Assembly: GCF_018476645.1 (NCBI RefSeq)
Contig: NZ_JAHCTB010000003.1
Location: 1-64,000, forward strand
Length of the DNA: 64,000 bases
Reading direction: 5' to 3'
Source: Aequorivita echinoideorum
GTDB lineage: Bacteria > Bacteroidota > Bacteroidia > Flavobacteriales > Flavobacteriaceae
A program made the translations under genes and the position numbers. Numbering within the stretch: the stretch's first letter is position 1; each line of letters opens with the position of its first letter. The notes beneath the pieces are model-generated. The model saw only the letters and a list, made by a program, of their open reading frames with translations. It made no database searches and was not told the origin of the DNA. This document shows positions 7,661-17,770 of the stretch, piece after piece.

Positions 7661-10600
7661 TTATTGTGCTAAAATCAATCTGTGTGTTGACGTTGCGTTT
7701 TCGGAAACTATGCGTATTACATACACTCCGTTAGAATATCCACTGAAATCCATATTGTTTACACCATTTGAAGCATTGTAGGTACGAACGATTTTACCCG
7801 ACCCAACTTCGACAATTGTAATTTGAATGTTGTTTCCAAATGTAACAGGAATCTGTGCCGTTGCCGTTCCTCTTGAAGGATTTGGATAGATGATGATTCC
7901 GCTTCCACCTGCTGTAATATCTTCAACAGAAAGTAGAATTGTTTGCGCTTCAAAAGCCCCGATGTCTCGAATACCATCAAAAACCGCTTGATCAATTTGG
8001 TCGTTGAATAGATCTCCGGGATCACCGGCATTGTAGGCAACAGAACCTTCCAACAACTCGTGGGTTTCAGTAACACCACCGTTATTTTGAAGCGGGCCAA
8101 CCATTGGGTCAACTTCCTCAATATCGTTAGCCTGTTCTGGGAAGGCATTTTCGCCATCGGTTCCAATCAGGTTATAATCATTAGAAACAAAAGTTCCTGA
8201 AACATCTGCGCCCGTTGCACCACTGTTTAGCGCAACCAACGTGTTTTTCAAGGAAGTACTGGTAGTAGCTTGAATACCGCCACCCGTAGCCAATGCTTCA
8301 TTCGTTGCAATAGTTGCAGCATTGATATCAAAACTAGCTCCGTTGCTGTAGATACCACCACCGGCGCCGTTTGAAGTGTTTCCAGAAATGGTACTTCTCA
8401 TAACTACAGCATCACCACCCATAGCGTTGTGGATACCTCCACCGGAACCAGTAGCCCCAGCAGAAATATTATTTGAAACTGTGGAAGCAATCACTTCTAG
8501 CATACCACCATTGTTAAATATACCTGCGCCACCTGTATCTTCAGAATTACCGAAAGCACTGTTGCTATCTATAGTTGAAGTATCCACGGTCATCATGGTT
8601 CCGCTTTGGTTCCAAAGACCTCCACCTTCGCTGGCTGCTTCGTTTCCAGTAATAGTACTACTCAAAATACTAATCAGGCCACTATTTCCACTTACGTGAA
8701 GACCACCTCCATTACCGGGTGCGGCAGTTCCTGCAGTTCCGTTTACATCATTTCCTGTCATATCAGAATCTGAAAACTGTAAAGTTCCATCTATCAATTC
8801 AATAGCACCTCCTGCCCTATTTGCAGAATTTCCATTGAATGAAGAAGCTGTAACCGTAACATCTCCGGCAGTACTGAAAAGTCCACCACCAGAACCAGCG
8901 GCACCAGTTGCAAGATTATTGGTTATTGAAGTTCCGTTAATAATATTCAGCGTTCCGCCGTTGTTGAAAACTCCGCCTCCGCCGTTGTCGGCAGCGTCAC
9001 CTTCGGCAGTGTTTGCGTCTATTGTCATTCCGTCTACTGTCATAATTCCAGTTCCGTTCCACAATGCGCCACCCTCTGAAGCTGCAATATTTCCAGTTGC
9101 CGAACCTCCTATAATATTGGAATCTCCTGCTCCTGTAATGTGAAGTCCACCACCGTTTCCGGGCGATGTAGATGTAGTATTTGTTGTGAAAGTTACATTG
9201 GTGAGATTCAATTCACTGCCAGCAACTGAATTTTCTTCAATAGCACCACCAGCTCTTACCGAACTATTGCTTGTAAATTCTGAATCTGAAACTGTCAAAA
9301 CGCCCAGATTATTCAGAATTCCACCACCGGAACCAGCGGCTCCATCGGCTTCGTTATTAAGAATCGAAGCGTTCATTACAACCAATGTTCCCATTTCGTT
9401 GAAAATACCGCCACCACCTTGGTCAGCAGCTGCGCCACTTGCGGTGTTTCCGTCGATTGTTGTTCCGTCAATGGTCATTGTTCCGCTTCCATTCCAATAT
9501 GCACCACCTTCAGCAGATGCCATATTTCCAGTTGCGTTTCCGCCAGTAATATTTGAATCGCCGGGACCGGTAATGTGTAGCCCGCCACCGTTTCCGGGTG
9601 CCGAAGCCGTGCTGTTGGTCGTTAAATCAACATTGGTCAACGTAAGCATATTTCCAGCAACCGAATTGTCCTCGATTGCACCTCCGGCACGATTTGAAGT
9701 ATTCGAAATAAATTCTGAATCTGAAACTGTCAAAACACCCAGATTATTCAAGATTCCACCACCGGAACCAGCTGTTCCATTGGCAATGTTGTTTGAAATG
9801 GTTGTTCCGTTTTGAACTATCAGTGTTCCCATTTCATTAAAAATACCGCCACCACCTTGGTCTGGGTCATTTCCGCTTGCGGTGTTTCCGTCGATTGTTG
9901 TTCCGTCAATGGTCATTGTTCCGCTTCCATTCCAATACGCACCACCTTCAGCAGATGCCGTATTTCCAGTGGCGTTTCCGCCAGTGATATTTGAATCGCC
10001 GGGACCGGTAATGTGAAGTCCGCCACCGTTTCCGGGTGCGGAAGCCGTGCTGTTGGTCGTTAAATCAACATTGGTCAACGTAAGCGTATTTCCAGCAACC
10101 GAATTGTCCTCTATTGCACCTCCGGCACGATTTGAAGTATTCGAAATAAATTCTGAATCTGAAACCGTCAAAACACCCAGATTATTCAAGATTCCACCAC
10201 CGGAACCAGCTGTTCCATTGGCAATATTGTTTGAAATAGTTGTTCCATTTTGAACAATTAGTGTTCCCATTTCATTGAAAATACCTCCACCACCTTGGTC
10301 CGGATCATTTCCGCTTGCGGTATTTCCGTCGATATCGACATTATTTACCGTCATAGTACCTGTGCCATTCCATAATCCACCGCCTTCAGCGGTTGCTGTG
10401 TTTTCATTTACGGTTCCATTTGTAATAGTTGCAGTTCCGGGACCTGTAATGTGAAGTCCACCACCGTTTCCGGGAGCGGAGCCAGCAATATTTTCATTTA
10501 AAGTCACATTCATAAGCGTGAGCGTACCGGGTGCATTTGTAGAATTATCCTCAATACCACCGCCGGCTCTATTCGCAGAATTATTTGAGATAATAGAGTT

Positions 10601-13600
10601 GTTTACAGTTACCGAACCACCGTCAACGTTCTGTATTCCACCTCCAGAACCTGCAGTTCCCGCGGCTGTATTATTTGTGATTGTTGATGTATTCTGAACC
10701 ATCAAAGTACCTCCGTTGTTGAAAATTCCACCGCCACCGTTGGTAGGGTCATTTCCGTTGGCCACATTACCGTCTAAAAGTGAACTGTCGACAGTCATAG
10801 TACTTCCTACTTGATTCCAGAGTCCACCACCCTCACTAGCAGCATCATTATTTGTAATTGTAGTTCCTGAAATATTAACTGTTGCCACGCCCGTTACATG
10901 CAGTCCACCTCCATTTCCGGGGTTAGGTGCACCTGCCGAACCATCAACATTATTTCCAATCAATGATGCATTTTGCATATTTAAAGTTCCGTCAACAATT
11001 TCAATACCTCCACCGGCACGGTTTGCGGCGTTTCCATCAATCATACCACCAATTATAGCAACATCTCCATCCAAAGTAAAAATTCCACCTCCGGAACCTG
11101 AAACTCCATTGGCATTATTGCTTTGAATTGATGAATTAATTATTTCAACAGAACCTCCATTATTATATATTCCGCCACCTCCAGATCCTGATGTTGAATT
11201 ATTGAGATTTATTATTGAATTTATAATGCTCATTTCTCCATCTAGTTGGTTCCATAAACCTCCGCCTTGATTAAAAGATAAATTTGAAGATATCGTAGCC
11301 GAAACAATATTCGTACTTGCATCCCCTGAGACATGAATACCACCCCCATTCCCAGGATTTGGAGTGCCAGCAGTTCCATTCACATTATTCATACTTAATG
11401 TCGTTCCATTTAAATTTAAGATACCGTCAACAATTTCGATTGCACCACCTGCTCTATTTGCAGAATTTTCTAAAATATTGATATCAGCAATATTGATCGT
11501 ACCATCTAAAGAAAAAATTCCACCGCCAGATCCAGAAATTCCATTTGCAATATTATTATTTATTGAAGTATTGGTTAGAATAGAAAGATTTCCTCCATCA
11601 TTATAAACTCCACCTCCACCATTCTCAGAGAGATCACCACTTGCAGTGTTATTGGTAATTGTAACTCCGCTTAATGTCATTGTTCCTAAACTGTTCCAAA
11701 GACCTCCGCCTTCGGCGGCCGCAATATTACCGTTGACTGTTCCGCCGATAATAGTTGCATTGGCAGTTCCACCTAAGTGAAGACCTCCACCATTTCCTGG
11801 TTCGGCGACTGCTGGGGCAACGCCTACATTATTGGTGTTTAATGTGGTTGTGTTTAAATTTAAAGTTCCTGCGGCGATTTCAATTCCACCGCCAGCTCGA
11901 TTTGCAACGTTATTGGTAATAATAGCATCTGTAACATTTACAGTTCCGCCAATACTTTGAATTCCACCACCAGAGCCGGCGGTTCCATTCGCAGAGTTGT
12001 TTGTGATTTCGGATCCAGCCAGGATATTTAAAGTTCCGCCATTATTGAAAAGAGCTCCACCTCCATCATCTGCCAAAGGTCCACTCGCAATATTCCCGTT
12101 AAGCGTCGTTGTTCCTACGGCCATCGTCCCAGTGTTGTTCCAAAGACCACCACCTTCTTGCGCGGCTAAATTATTTTCAACCGTGCTATTTGAAATATTT
12201 GCATTCGTATTTCCTGAAAGGTGAACAGCGCCACCATTTCCAGGATTTGCCATAGTACCCAGGCCTATATCTGCTCCCGCCGAATTTCCAGATAGCGTTA
12301 CACCATTTAATGTGAGTGTATTTCCTGAAGCATCTTCAATGGCACCTCCTGCACGACTTGCATAATTTCCAGAAATTACACTTCCTGAAGCTACATTCAA
12401 AGTCCCACCAGTATTGTTGAAAAGCGCGCCTCCGCGACCACCAGGGGTGGCACCCATTGCAATATTTGCTGAAAGATTGGTTGCAGCATCAACGTTTAAT
12501 ATACCTCCATTATTAAAAATACCACCACCTCCAGTTGCATTTCCATTTGCGGTATTTCCAGTAATTGTTGTTCCCGTCACGGTCATTGTTCCAGTCCCAT
12601 TCCAAAGTCCGCCACCTTCAAAAGCTACGTTATTCGTAATAATACCTGCATTGAAATTAACATTTCCAGCTCCGGTAATGTGAAGTCCGCCTCCATTTCC
12701 AGGTGCTGGAGCGTTTACGATATTTTCATTTAAAGTAACATTTATGAAATTAAAAGTTTGGCCCGCCAAGGAATTTATTTCAATTCCACCTCCGGCACGA
12801 TTTGCTGAGTTTTCCTCAAAAGTAACTCCATCAACTGTTAAATTTCCAGGGGTTTGGTTGAAAATTCCACCTCCAGAACCTGCTGTTCCAGTGGCAAGGT
12901 TTCTTACTACCTGCGTTCCGGGAGCGAGGGTTAACGTACCGCCATTGTTGAAGACGCCTCCCCCACCATCATCTGCCGCATCACCTTCGGCTTTATTGAA
13001 ATCGATAAAAGTATCTGTATAAAATACACCGCCTTGAACAGTCATTGTACCACCGTTGTTCCACAAACCGCCACCTTCAGTAGCTGCTTCGTTCAAGAAA
13101 ACAATTCCGCTTAAAACTACGGTTGCGGCATTTCCAGTAACGTGAAGTCCGCCGCCATTACCTGGATTGGGAGTTCCTCCAGTAGCCAAACCGTTTACAT
13201 CATTCAAAATAAGTGAAATATCAATCAAGTTGGCCGTACCATCAATAATTTCGATACCACCACCAGCGCGATTCGCTCCGTTCGACGAAAGGAAAATGGT
13301 GTTTGTATTCAATGTTCCGCTAGTACTTAAAATAGCTCCTCCAGAACCTGAAGTACCGGTTGCAATGTTGCTGAAAATATCTGCGAAATTATTTACGATC
13401 ATCGTTCCGCCAAAATTGTATAGTGCTCCACCTCCTTGGTCTGGATCATTTCCCGTTGCCTCATTACTGCTTAATTCACCTCCAGAAACCGTCATTGTTC
13501 CAGGGCCATTCCAAAGTCCGCCGCCTTCAACAGCGGTATTGTTTGTTACCGTACAATCTGTAAATGTAGAATTTCCGGGGCCACTTATATGAAAACCTCC

Positions 13601-15226
13601 CCCATTACCGGGATTTGCAGTTGCTATTGAATTTCCGTTTAAGGTTACATTGCTAAATGTGTATGTTTCGCCTGCTGCCGAAGCAACTTCAATACCTCCA
13701 CCTGCTCTATTCGCAGTATTATTTGAAATAGTAATTCCATTAATATTTAATGTTCCAGGCGTTAAACTGAAAATTCCACCGCCGGAACCAGATGTTCCAT
13801 CAGCTACATTATTTGATATAGTAGTTGAAGAAACCATGAGTGAACCTCCATTGTTGAAAATTCCACCTCCGCCATCATCGGCCAAATTACCTGAAGCAAT
13901 ATTTCCTGTAATGGTTGAGCCCATTACTGTCATAACTCCTGCATTATTCCAAAGGCCACCGCCTTCTTGCGCTGCTTGGTTGTTTCTAACTGTGCTATTT
14001 GTAATTATTGCAGCAGTAGTACCCGACAAGTGCAGAGCACCACCATTTCCGGGGTTTGCCATTGTTCCCAATCCAATATCCGCACCGGCCGAATTGCCCT
14101 CCATCGTGATACCTGTTAAGGTCAAAGTTCCACCAGATGCGTCCTCAATTGCACCGCCTGCACGGCTGGCATAATTCCCATTAATAACAAGTCCTGAAGC
14201 TAGTGTAAGAATTCCACCCGTGTTGTTGAAAATAGCACCACCACGGCCACCCGGAGTTGCGCCCATTGCAATATTTTGTGATAATGTGGTAGCGGCATCA
14301 ATAGAAATTGTTCCTCCACCATTGTTAAAAAGCGCACCGCCCCCTGTATTTGGGCCTGTCGCTGAATTTCCTGTAAATGAAACACCATTAATGGTCATAG
14401 TACCAGCGCCATTCCAGAAAGCACCACCTTCAATGGCTAAGTTACCTGTAGCAGATCCCCCTGTGAATGTACTATTTCCAGGACCCGTTACGTGAAAGGC
14501 TCCACCATTTCCGGGTGCGGTTCCTCCAGTAGCTTGGTTATCCTCAAAATCTGAGTCTGTGAACGAAACAAGTCCAGCGGAATTAGTTTCAACTGCACCA
14601 CCCGCTCTTACGGCAGTATTTGCTGAAAATAAAGTTCCTGTAACAGTCAACGTTCCGCTTCCATTAACGAATATAGCACCACCACTACCCGCAGCATTAC
14701 TTGCATCATTTGAGGTAAATGTTGAACCATTTACAGCAGTTGCAACTACGTTATCGAGTGCTAAAGCTCCTCCACCAAGATTTCCTGTAGCTTCGTTATC
14801 TATGAACCTACAATTTTCAACAGTAAATGCAGTCGCATTTTGAACAATTATTGCACCACCATTACCGGCACTCGTAAAATTTTGGAATGTGATATTATCA
14901 ACAGAGCCTCCTGCTCCCATAAATCTAAAAGCTCGATTGTTGTTAGCGGTGCCATCAATTACGGTAGAACCATCAGGATTTCCAATTATCGAAATTTCAT
15001 CTCCAATAGTCAATTGAACTGTAGATAGCAATACTGTAATACCAGAATCGAACGTTATCGTTGATGGACTAAAAGTATCATTATTAGCCATGTTAATTGC
15101 GTTCCGTAAAGAACCGGGTCCACTATTTGAACCGTTGGTCACATTGTATGTCTGACCAACTGCAATTCCAGTCGTTAATAAAATTGAAACCAATAACATC
15201 AGGTTTCGGGTAATAGTGTTTCTCAT
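7661..15226 (-). CDS. giant right-handed beta-helix repeat protein with T9SS sorting domain
   Basis: 2521 residues: signal peptide (MRNTITRNLMLLVSILLTTGIAVGQ), then about 2350 residues of Gly/Asn/Thr-rich repeats, then a type IX secretion (Por-type) sorting domain (from YPNPSRG to the terminal RLILAQ). The repeat part reads as a parallel beta-helix of the polymorphic outer-membrane/pectate-lyase-like type. Each macro-repeat of about 146 residues has five short strand-turn units, recognised by GNGGGLHITG, EGGGLWNGTGTMTV, GGGGIFNNGGTL, AGSGGGI.N and NRAGGGIE; I count about 14 of the RAGG units. A further block near the C-terminus (NGGVTETHELLEGSVAYNAGD) is the usual end of such proteins. Predicted to be exported and fixed to the cell surface as an adhesin or surface fibre; the role is inferred. 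Its mRNA leader has a terminator-like hairpin. Confidence 0.85.
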   Translation of the reverse strand: MRNTITRNLMLLVSILLTTGIAVGQTYNVTNGSNSGPGSLRNAINMANNDTFSPSTITFDSGITVLLSTVQLTIGDEISIIGNPDGSTVIDGTANNNRAFRFMGAGGSVDNITFQNFTSAGNGGAIIVQNATAFTVENCRFIDNEATGNLGGGALALDNVVATAVNGSTFTSNDASNAAGSGGAIFVNGSGTLTVTGTLFSANTAVRAGGAVETNSAGLVSFTDSDFEDNQATGGTAPGNGGAFHVTGPGNSTFTGGSATGNLAIEGGAFWNGAGTMTINGVSFTGNSATGPNTGGGALFNNGGGTISIDAATTLSQNIAMGATPGGRGGAIFNNTGGILTLASGLVINGNYASRAGGAIEDASGGTLTLTGITMEGNSAGADIGLGTMANPGNGGALHLSGTTAAIITNSTVRNNQAAQEGGGLWNNAGVMTVMGSTITGNIASGNLADDGGGGIFNNGGSLMVSSTTISNNVADGTSGSGGGIFSLTPGTLNINGITISNNTANRAGGGIEVASAAGETYTFSNVTLNGNSIATANPGNGGGFHISGPGNSTFTDCTVTNNTAVEGGGLWNGPGTMTVSGGELSSNEATGNDPDQGGGALYNFGGTMIVNNFADIFSNIATGTSGSGGAILSTSGTLNTNTIFLSSNGANRAGGGIEIIDGTANLIDISLILNDVNGLATGGTPNPGNGGGLHVTGNAATVVLSGIVFLNEAATEGGGLWNNGGTMTVQGGVFYTDTFIDFNKAEGDAADDGGGGVFNNGGTLTLAPGTQVVRNLATGTAGSGGGIFNQTPGNLTVDGVTFEENSANRAGGGIEINSLAGQTFNFINVTLNENIVNAPAPGNGGGLHITGAGNVNFNAGIITNNVAFEGGGLWNGTGTMTVTGTTITGNTANGNATGGGGIFNNGGILNVDAATNLSANIAMGATPGGRGGALFNNTGGTLNVASGSVISGNYASRAGGAIEDASGNTLTLNGVTLSGNSAGADIGLGTMANPGNGGAVHLSGNTNANISNSTVENNLAAQEGGGLWNNTGTMAVGTTTLNGNIASGPLADDGGGALFNNGGTLNILAGSEITNNSANGTAGSGGGIQSIGGTVNVTDAIITNNVANRAGGGIEIAAGTLNLNTTTLNTNNVGVAPAVAEPGNGGGLHLGGTANATIIGGTVNGNIAAAEGGGLWNSLGTMTLSGVTITNNTASGDLSENGGGGVYNDGGNLSILTNTSINNNIANGISGSGGGIFSLDGTINIADINILENSANRAGGAIEIVDGILNLNGTTLSMNNVNGTAGTPNPGNGGGIHVSGDASTNIVSATISSNLSFNQGGGLWNQLDGEMSIINSIINLNNSTSGSGGGGIYNNGGSVEIINSSIQSNNANGVSGSGGGIFTLDGDVAIIGGMIDGNAANRAGGGIEIVDGTLNMQNASLIGNNVDGSAGAPNPGNGGGLHVTGVATVNISGTTITNNDAASEGGGLWNQVGSTMTVDSSLLDGNVANGNDPTNGGGGIFNNGGTLMVQNTSTITNNTAAGTAGSGGGIQNVDGGSVTVNNSIISNNSANRAGGGIEDNSTNAPGTLTLMNVTLNENIAGSAPGNGGGLHITGPGTATITNGTVNENTATAEGGGLWNGTGTMTVNNVDIDGNTASGNDPDQGGGGIFNEMGTLIVQNGTTISNNIANGTAGSGGGILNNLGVLTVSDSEFISNTSNRAGGAIEDNSVAGNTLTLTNVDLTTNSTASAPGNGGGLHITGPGDSNITGGNATGNTASAEGGAYWNGSGTMTIDGTTIDGNTASGNDPDQGGGGIFNEMGTLIVQNGTTISNNIANGTAGSGGGILNNLGVLTVSDSEFISNTSNRAGGAIEDNSVAGNMLTLTNVDLTTNSTASAPGNGGGLHITGPGDSNITGGNATGNMASAEGGAYWNGSGTMTIDGTTIDGNTASGAAADQGGGGIFNEMGTLVVMNASILNNEADGAAGSGGGILNNLGVLTVSDSEFTSNSSVRAGGAIEENSVAGSELNLTNVTFTTNTTSTSPGNGGGLHITGAGDSNIIGGSATGNIAASEGGALWNGTGIMTVDGMTIDANTAEGDAADNGGGGVFNNGGTLNIINGTSITNNLATGAAGSGGGLFSTAGDVTVTASSFNGNSANRAGGAIELIDGTLQFSDSDMTGNDVNGTAGTAAPGNGGGLHVSGNSGLISILSSTITGNEAASEGGGLWNQSGTMMTVDTSTIDSNSAFGNSEDTGGAGIFNNGGMLEVIASTVSNNISAGATGSGGGIHNAMGGDAVVMRSTISGNTSNGAGGGIYSNGASFDINAATIATNEALATGGGIQATTSTSLKNTLVALNSGATGADVSGTFVSNDYNLIGTDGENAFPEQANDIEEVDPMVGPLQNNGGVTETHELLEGSVAYNAGDPGDLFNDQIDQAVFDGIRDIGAFEAQTILLSVEDITAGGSGIIIYPNPSRGTATAQIPVTFGNNIQITIVEVGSGKIVRTYNASNGVNNMDFSGYSNGVYVIRIVSENATSTHRLILAQ
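9406..10281 (-). repeat. recent 438-bp tandem duplication inside the giant adhesin gene
   Basis: Two adjacent copies (about 9406-9843 and 9844-10281) are almost identical at DNA level with an offset of exactly 438 bp (146 codons). For example the CCGGGACCGG block at 9561 recurs at 9999. The other macro-repeats of the gene are much more diverged, so this duplication is the youngest. Confidence 0.85.
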
Positions 15227-15678
15227 AGTTTAGCGTTTTAGTTAATCTCTTTTATATTTTTTCTATCCTTTTGTTCAAAAAAAAACGCAGACCAACTAAC
15301 GCTGGCTGCATTTTAATTTATTTAAAGAAAGATTTCGAGTAAATTTTTATCATTCGGTTAATTAATTATTTATTTCATTCACAAATAGATGTAATCATAT
15401 TTGGCTTTATTTAATTACGTAATAAAGTCAAATGCGGTTTTATTGTTTAAAAAAATGGCATTTATATATTTTCAAAATCTTAAATCGAAAAAATGATTTT
15501 AAAAGTCTTTTTAGGGAAATTTTAAAAATTTGGAGGGGATACTCGATTCGCTAATTTTTTTTCTAAAGTAGCTTAATTACATTTCAAGCATTTTGAAAAC
15601 AAGAGTATTATGAAGAAATTAACTTATTTGAATTAAAGATTAACTCAAAACAAATTAGTGGTAGTAAGGACTTGAAAT
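15227..15678. other. long non-coding region upstream of the giant adhesin gene
   Basis: About 450 bp with no gene, strongly AT-rich. It should contain the adhesin promoter and leader. I found no exact TAnnTTTG box on the minus strand here. It contains a hairpin followed by a T run on the minus strand (separate entry). Nothing else was recognised. Confidence 0.6.
15277..15309 (-). terminator. terminator-like hairpin in the adhesin leader
   Basis: On the minus strand GCAG-CCA (15309-15303), an 8-nt loop, then TGG-T-CTGC (15294-15287) with one bulged base, followed by G and nine T (15285-15277). It is 51 nt upstream of the adhesin start codon and on the same strand. It could be an attenuator or a barrier to read-through from upstream. 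Confidence 0.5.
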
Positions 15679-15723
15679 AAAAAATTCCGCTTACCAATCA
15701 AAAGATCGTTTGCGGAATTTTTA
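15679..15723 (-). terminator. intrinsic terminator after purC
   Basis: AAAAATTCCGC (about 15680-15690) pairs with GCGGAATTTTT (15712-15722) across a 21-nt loop. On the minus strand it directly follows the purC stop codon region and ends in a T run. Confidence 0.7.
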
Positions 15724-15742
15724 TAGAAATTTTAAATTTTTA

Positions 15743-16702
15743 TTAAGACTTTACAGACGCGAAATATTTCGAAACATTATCCAATATTCTTTTTTCGATA
15801 TCAGAAACATCTGCTTTTTCAAACTTTTGGCCCGTAATGTTTTCGTAAAGCTCAATATATCTTTCGGAAACAGTTTCAATATATTCATCACTCATTACAG
15901 GCAATTTTTGGCCTTCCAAACCTTGAAAACCATTTTGAATAAGCCATTGGCGCACAAATTCTTTAGATAATTGTTTTTGTGGTTCATTATTTTTTTGCCG
16001 CTCTTCATAACCCTCCGCATAAAAATAACGTGAGGAATCCGGGGTGTGGATTTCATCAATCAAAACAATTTTACCATTTTTGGTTTTGCCGAATTCATAT
16101 TTGGTATCAACCAAAATCAATCCTCGGTTGGCCGCAATTTCACTACCCCGTTGGAAAAGTTTTCTAGTATAATCTTCCAATTGAAGATAATCTTTTTCTG
16201 AAACGATTCCGCGTTTCAATATTTCCTCCCGCGAAATGTCTTCATCATGGTCTCCCATTTCAGCTTTGGTTGCGGGTGTAATTATAGGTGCGGGAAATTT
16301 GTCATTCTCTTTCATTCCGTCAGGCATAGCAACGCCACACAAAGCGCGTTTTCCAGTTTTGTACTCTCTGGCCGCGTGGCCGCTCAAATACCCGCGAATT
16401 ACCATTTCCACTTTAAACGGCTCGCAAGCTTCGCCAATGGCGACATTTGGATCTGGAGTGGCGGTCAACCAATTTGGAACCAAATCTTCCGTATCCCGCA
16501 TCATTTTGGTCGCAATTTGATTCAAGATTTGTCCTTTATAGGGAATTCCCTTCGGCATTACCACATCAAAAGCACTCAACCTGTCCGTGGCAACCATTAA
16601 AAGTGTATCATTTTCCAACGTATAAACTTCCCGAACCTTTCCGTGATAAACACTTTTTTGTCCGGGAAATTTAAAGTCTGTTTTAATGATTGTATTTTTC
16701 AT
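15743..16702 (-). CDS. purC: phosphoribosylaminoimidazole-succinocarboxamide synthase
   Basis: About 319 residues, the longer PurC form found in Bacteroidota. It joins CAIR and aspartate with ATP to give SAICAR, step eight of de novo purine synthesis, in the cytoplasm. Motifs: GKVREVY near the N-terminus, [11 protein letters not shown], the [16 protein letters not shown] segment, [17 protein letters not shown], and VDTKYEFG followed by [14 protein letters not shown]. The frame could begin with a TTG at 16714, but the ATG at 16702 gives the usual start and leaves 8 bp after the phoH stop, so the two genes are probably cotranscribed. A terminator follows. Confidence 0.96.
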   Translation of the reverse strand: MKNTIIKTDFKFPGQKSVYHGKVREVYTLENDTLLMVATDRLSAFDVVMPKGIPYKGQILNQIATKMMRDTEDLVPNWLTATPDPNVAIGEACEPFKVEMVIRGYLSGHAAREYKTGKRALCGVAMPDGMKENDKFPAPIITPATKAEMGDHDEDISREEILKRGIVSEKDYLQLEDYTRKLFQRGSEIAANRGLILVDTKYEFGKTKNGKIVLIDEIHTPDSSRYFYAEGYEERQKNNEPQKQLSKEFVRQWLIQNGFQGLEGQKLPVMSDEYIETVSERYIELYENITGQKFEKADVSDIEKRILDNVSKYFASVKS

Positions 16703-16710
16703 TGTGGTTT

Positions 16711-17664
16711 TCAATCTATATTCTCAATGTTTTTATAGGCAGCTATAACTTCCTTCACCAAACGATGGCGGATTACGTCCTTATCATCCAGATAAATCAT
16801 TCCCACTCCTTTCACATCCTTTAGCACTAATAATGCTTCCTTCAAACCTGAAATCACGCGGCGTGGCAAATCAATCTGTCCGGGATCTCCAGTAATCATA
16901 AATTTTGCATTTTTTCCCATCCTGGTCAAAAACATTTTCATTTGCGCGTGGGTGGTGTTCTGCGCTTCATCAAGAATTACAAAAGCATTGTCCAGCGTTC
17001 TTCCGCGCATAAATGCCAAAGGGGCAATCTGGATTACGCCCGTTTCAATGTGCGAAGCCAATTTTTCTGCAGGTAGCATATCCCGAAGTGCATCATAAAG
17101 CGGCTGCATATAAGGGTCTAACTTTTCCTTCAAATCTCCAGGTAGAAATCCGAGATTTTCACCAGCTTCCACAGCAGGCCTCGTTAATATGATCCTTTTG
17201 ACTTCCTTTTCTTTTAAAGCCTTTACGGCCAGAGCAACACCTGTATATGTTTTACCTGTACCTGCCGGACCTACTGCAAAAACCATATCGTTTTTGGACA
17301 TTAAGGTCACCAATTTGCGTTGGTTTGCAGTTTGTGCCTTAATAGGTTTCCCGCTAACTCCGTGAACTATTACCTCATTGCTACTGGGAAGGGTTTCATA
17401 ATCTTCTTTGCTTCGGCTTTGTAAAACACGCTCGATTACGTTTTCATCAATCTTATTGTATTTTACGTATTGATCCAAAAGCATGGTAATGCGCCTATCA
17501 AATTCCTCCAGCACGTCCTCATCCCCATAAGCCTTTATTTTTGTGCCTCTGGCAACAATTTTGAGCTTCGGAAAATATTTTTTTAAAAGATCGATGTTTG
17601 CATTTTCAAGTCCGAAGAATTCCCGTGGACTAATCTCTGTGAGTTCGATTACAAGTTCGTTCAA
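16711..17664 (-). CDS. phoH: PhoH family ATPase
   Basis: Cytoplasmic P-loop ATPase related to the RNA helicase N-terminal fold; PhoH proteins are linked to RNA metabolism, exact role unsettled. An N-terminal KH-like or R3H-type segment (to about residue 110) precedes the ATPase core with Walker [27 protein letters not shown], Walker B VILDEAQN and the T[10 protein letters not shown] sensor motif. The frame runs up to a TTG at 17697, but the family N-terminus ([17 protein letters not shown]) fits a TTG at 17664, giving about 317 residues; this start is a judgement. A -7 promoter box lies at 17724-17717. purC follows directly. Confidence 0.9.
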   Translation of the reverse strand: MNELVIELTEISPREFFGLENANIDLLKKYFPKLKIVARGTKIKAYGDEDVLEEFDRRITMLLDQYVKYNKIDENVIERVLQSRSKEDYETLPSSNEVIVHGVSGKPIKAQTANQRKLVTLMSKNDMVFAVGPAGTGKTYTGVALAVKALKEKEVKRIILTRPAVEAGENLGFLPGDLKEKLDPYMQPLYDALRDMLPAEKLASHIETGVIQIAPLAFMRGRTLDNAFVILDEAQNTTHAQMKMFLTRMGKNAKFMITGDPGQIDLPRRVISGLKEALLVLKDVKGVGMIYLDDKDVIRHRLVKEVIAAYKNIENID

Positions 17665-17706
17665 AAGGCGTGCTTTTTTATTTTGTTCGGAAAGCAAAAA
17701 ATAGTT

Positions 17707-17735
17707 TTGCCTCTAACAAAAGTAAAGTATTTTTG
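17707..17735 (+). promoter_or_regulatory. promoter of the SAM hydrolase-family gene
   Basis: TTG at 17707-17709, 18-nt spacer, TATTTTTG at 17728-17735 (exact TAnnTTTG). The ATG follows at 17771. It overlaps the divergent phoH promoter box. Confidence 0.55.
17717..17724 (-). promoter_or_regulatory. -7 box upstream of phoH
   Basis: Minus strand reads TACTTTTG, an exact TAnnTTTG match, 20 nt before the upstream TTG of the phoH frame. No TTG at the usual distance is seen, so the match is partial. Confidence 0.4.
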
Positions 17736-17770
17736 CGGTAAGTCTTTTATTAAAATATCAACAATAATTT

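Noticed and set aside
9186-9815. Pro-rich open frames on the plus strand opposite the giant adhesin gene (8376-14843)
   Set aside because: They mirror the Gly/Asn-rich codons of the adhesin and repeat with its period; no start or signal context.
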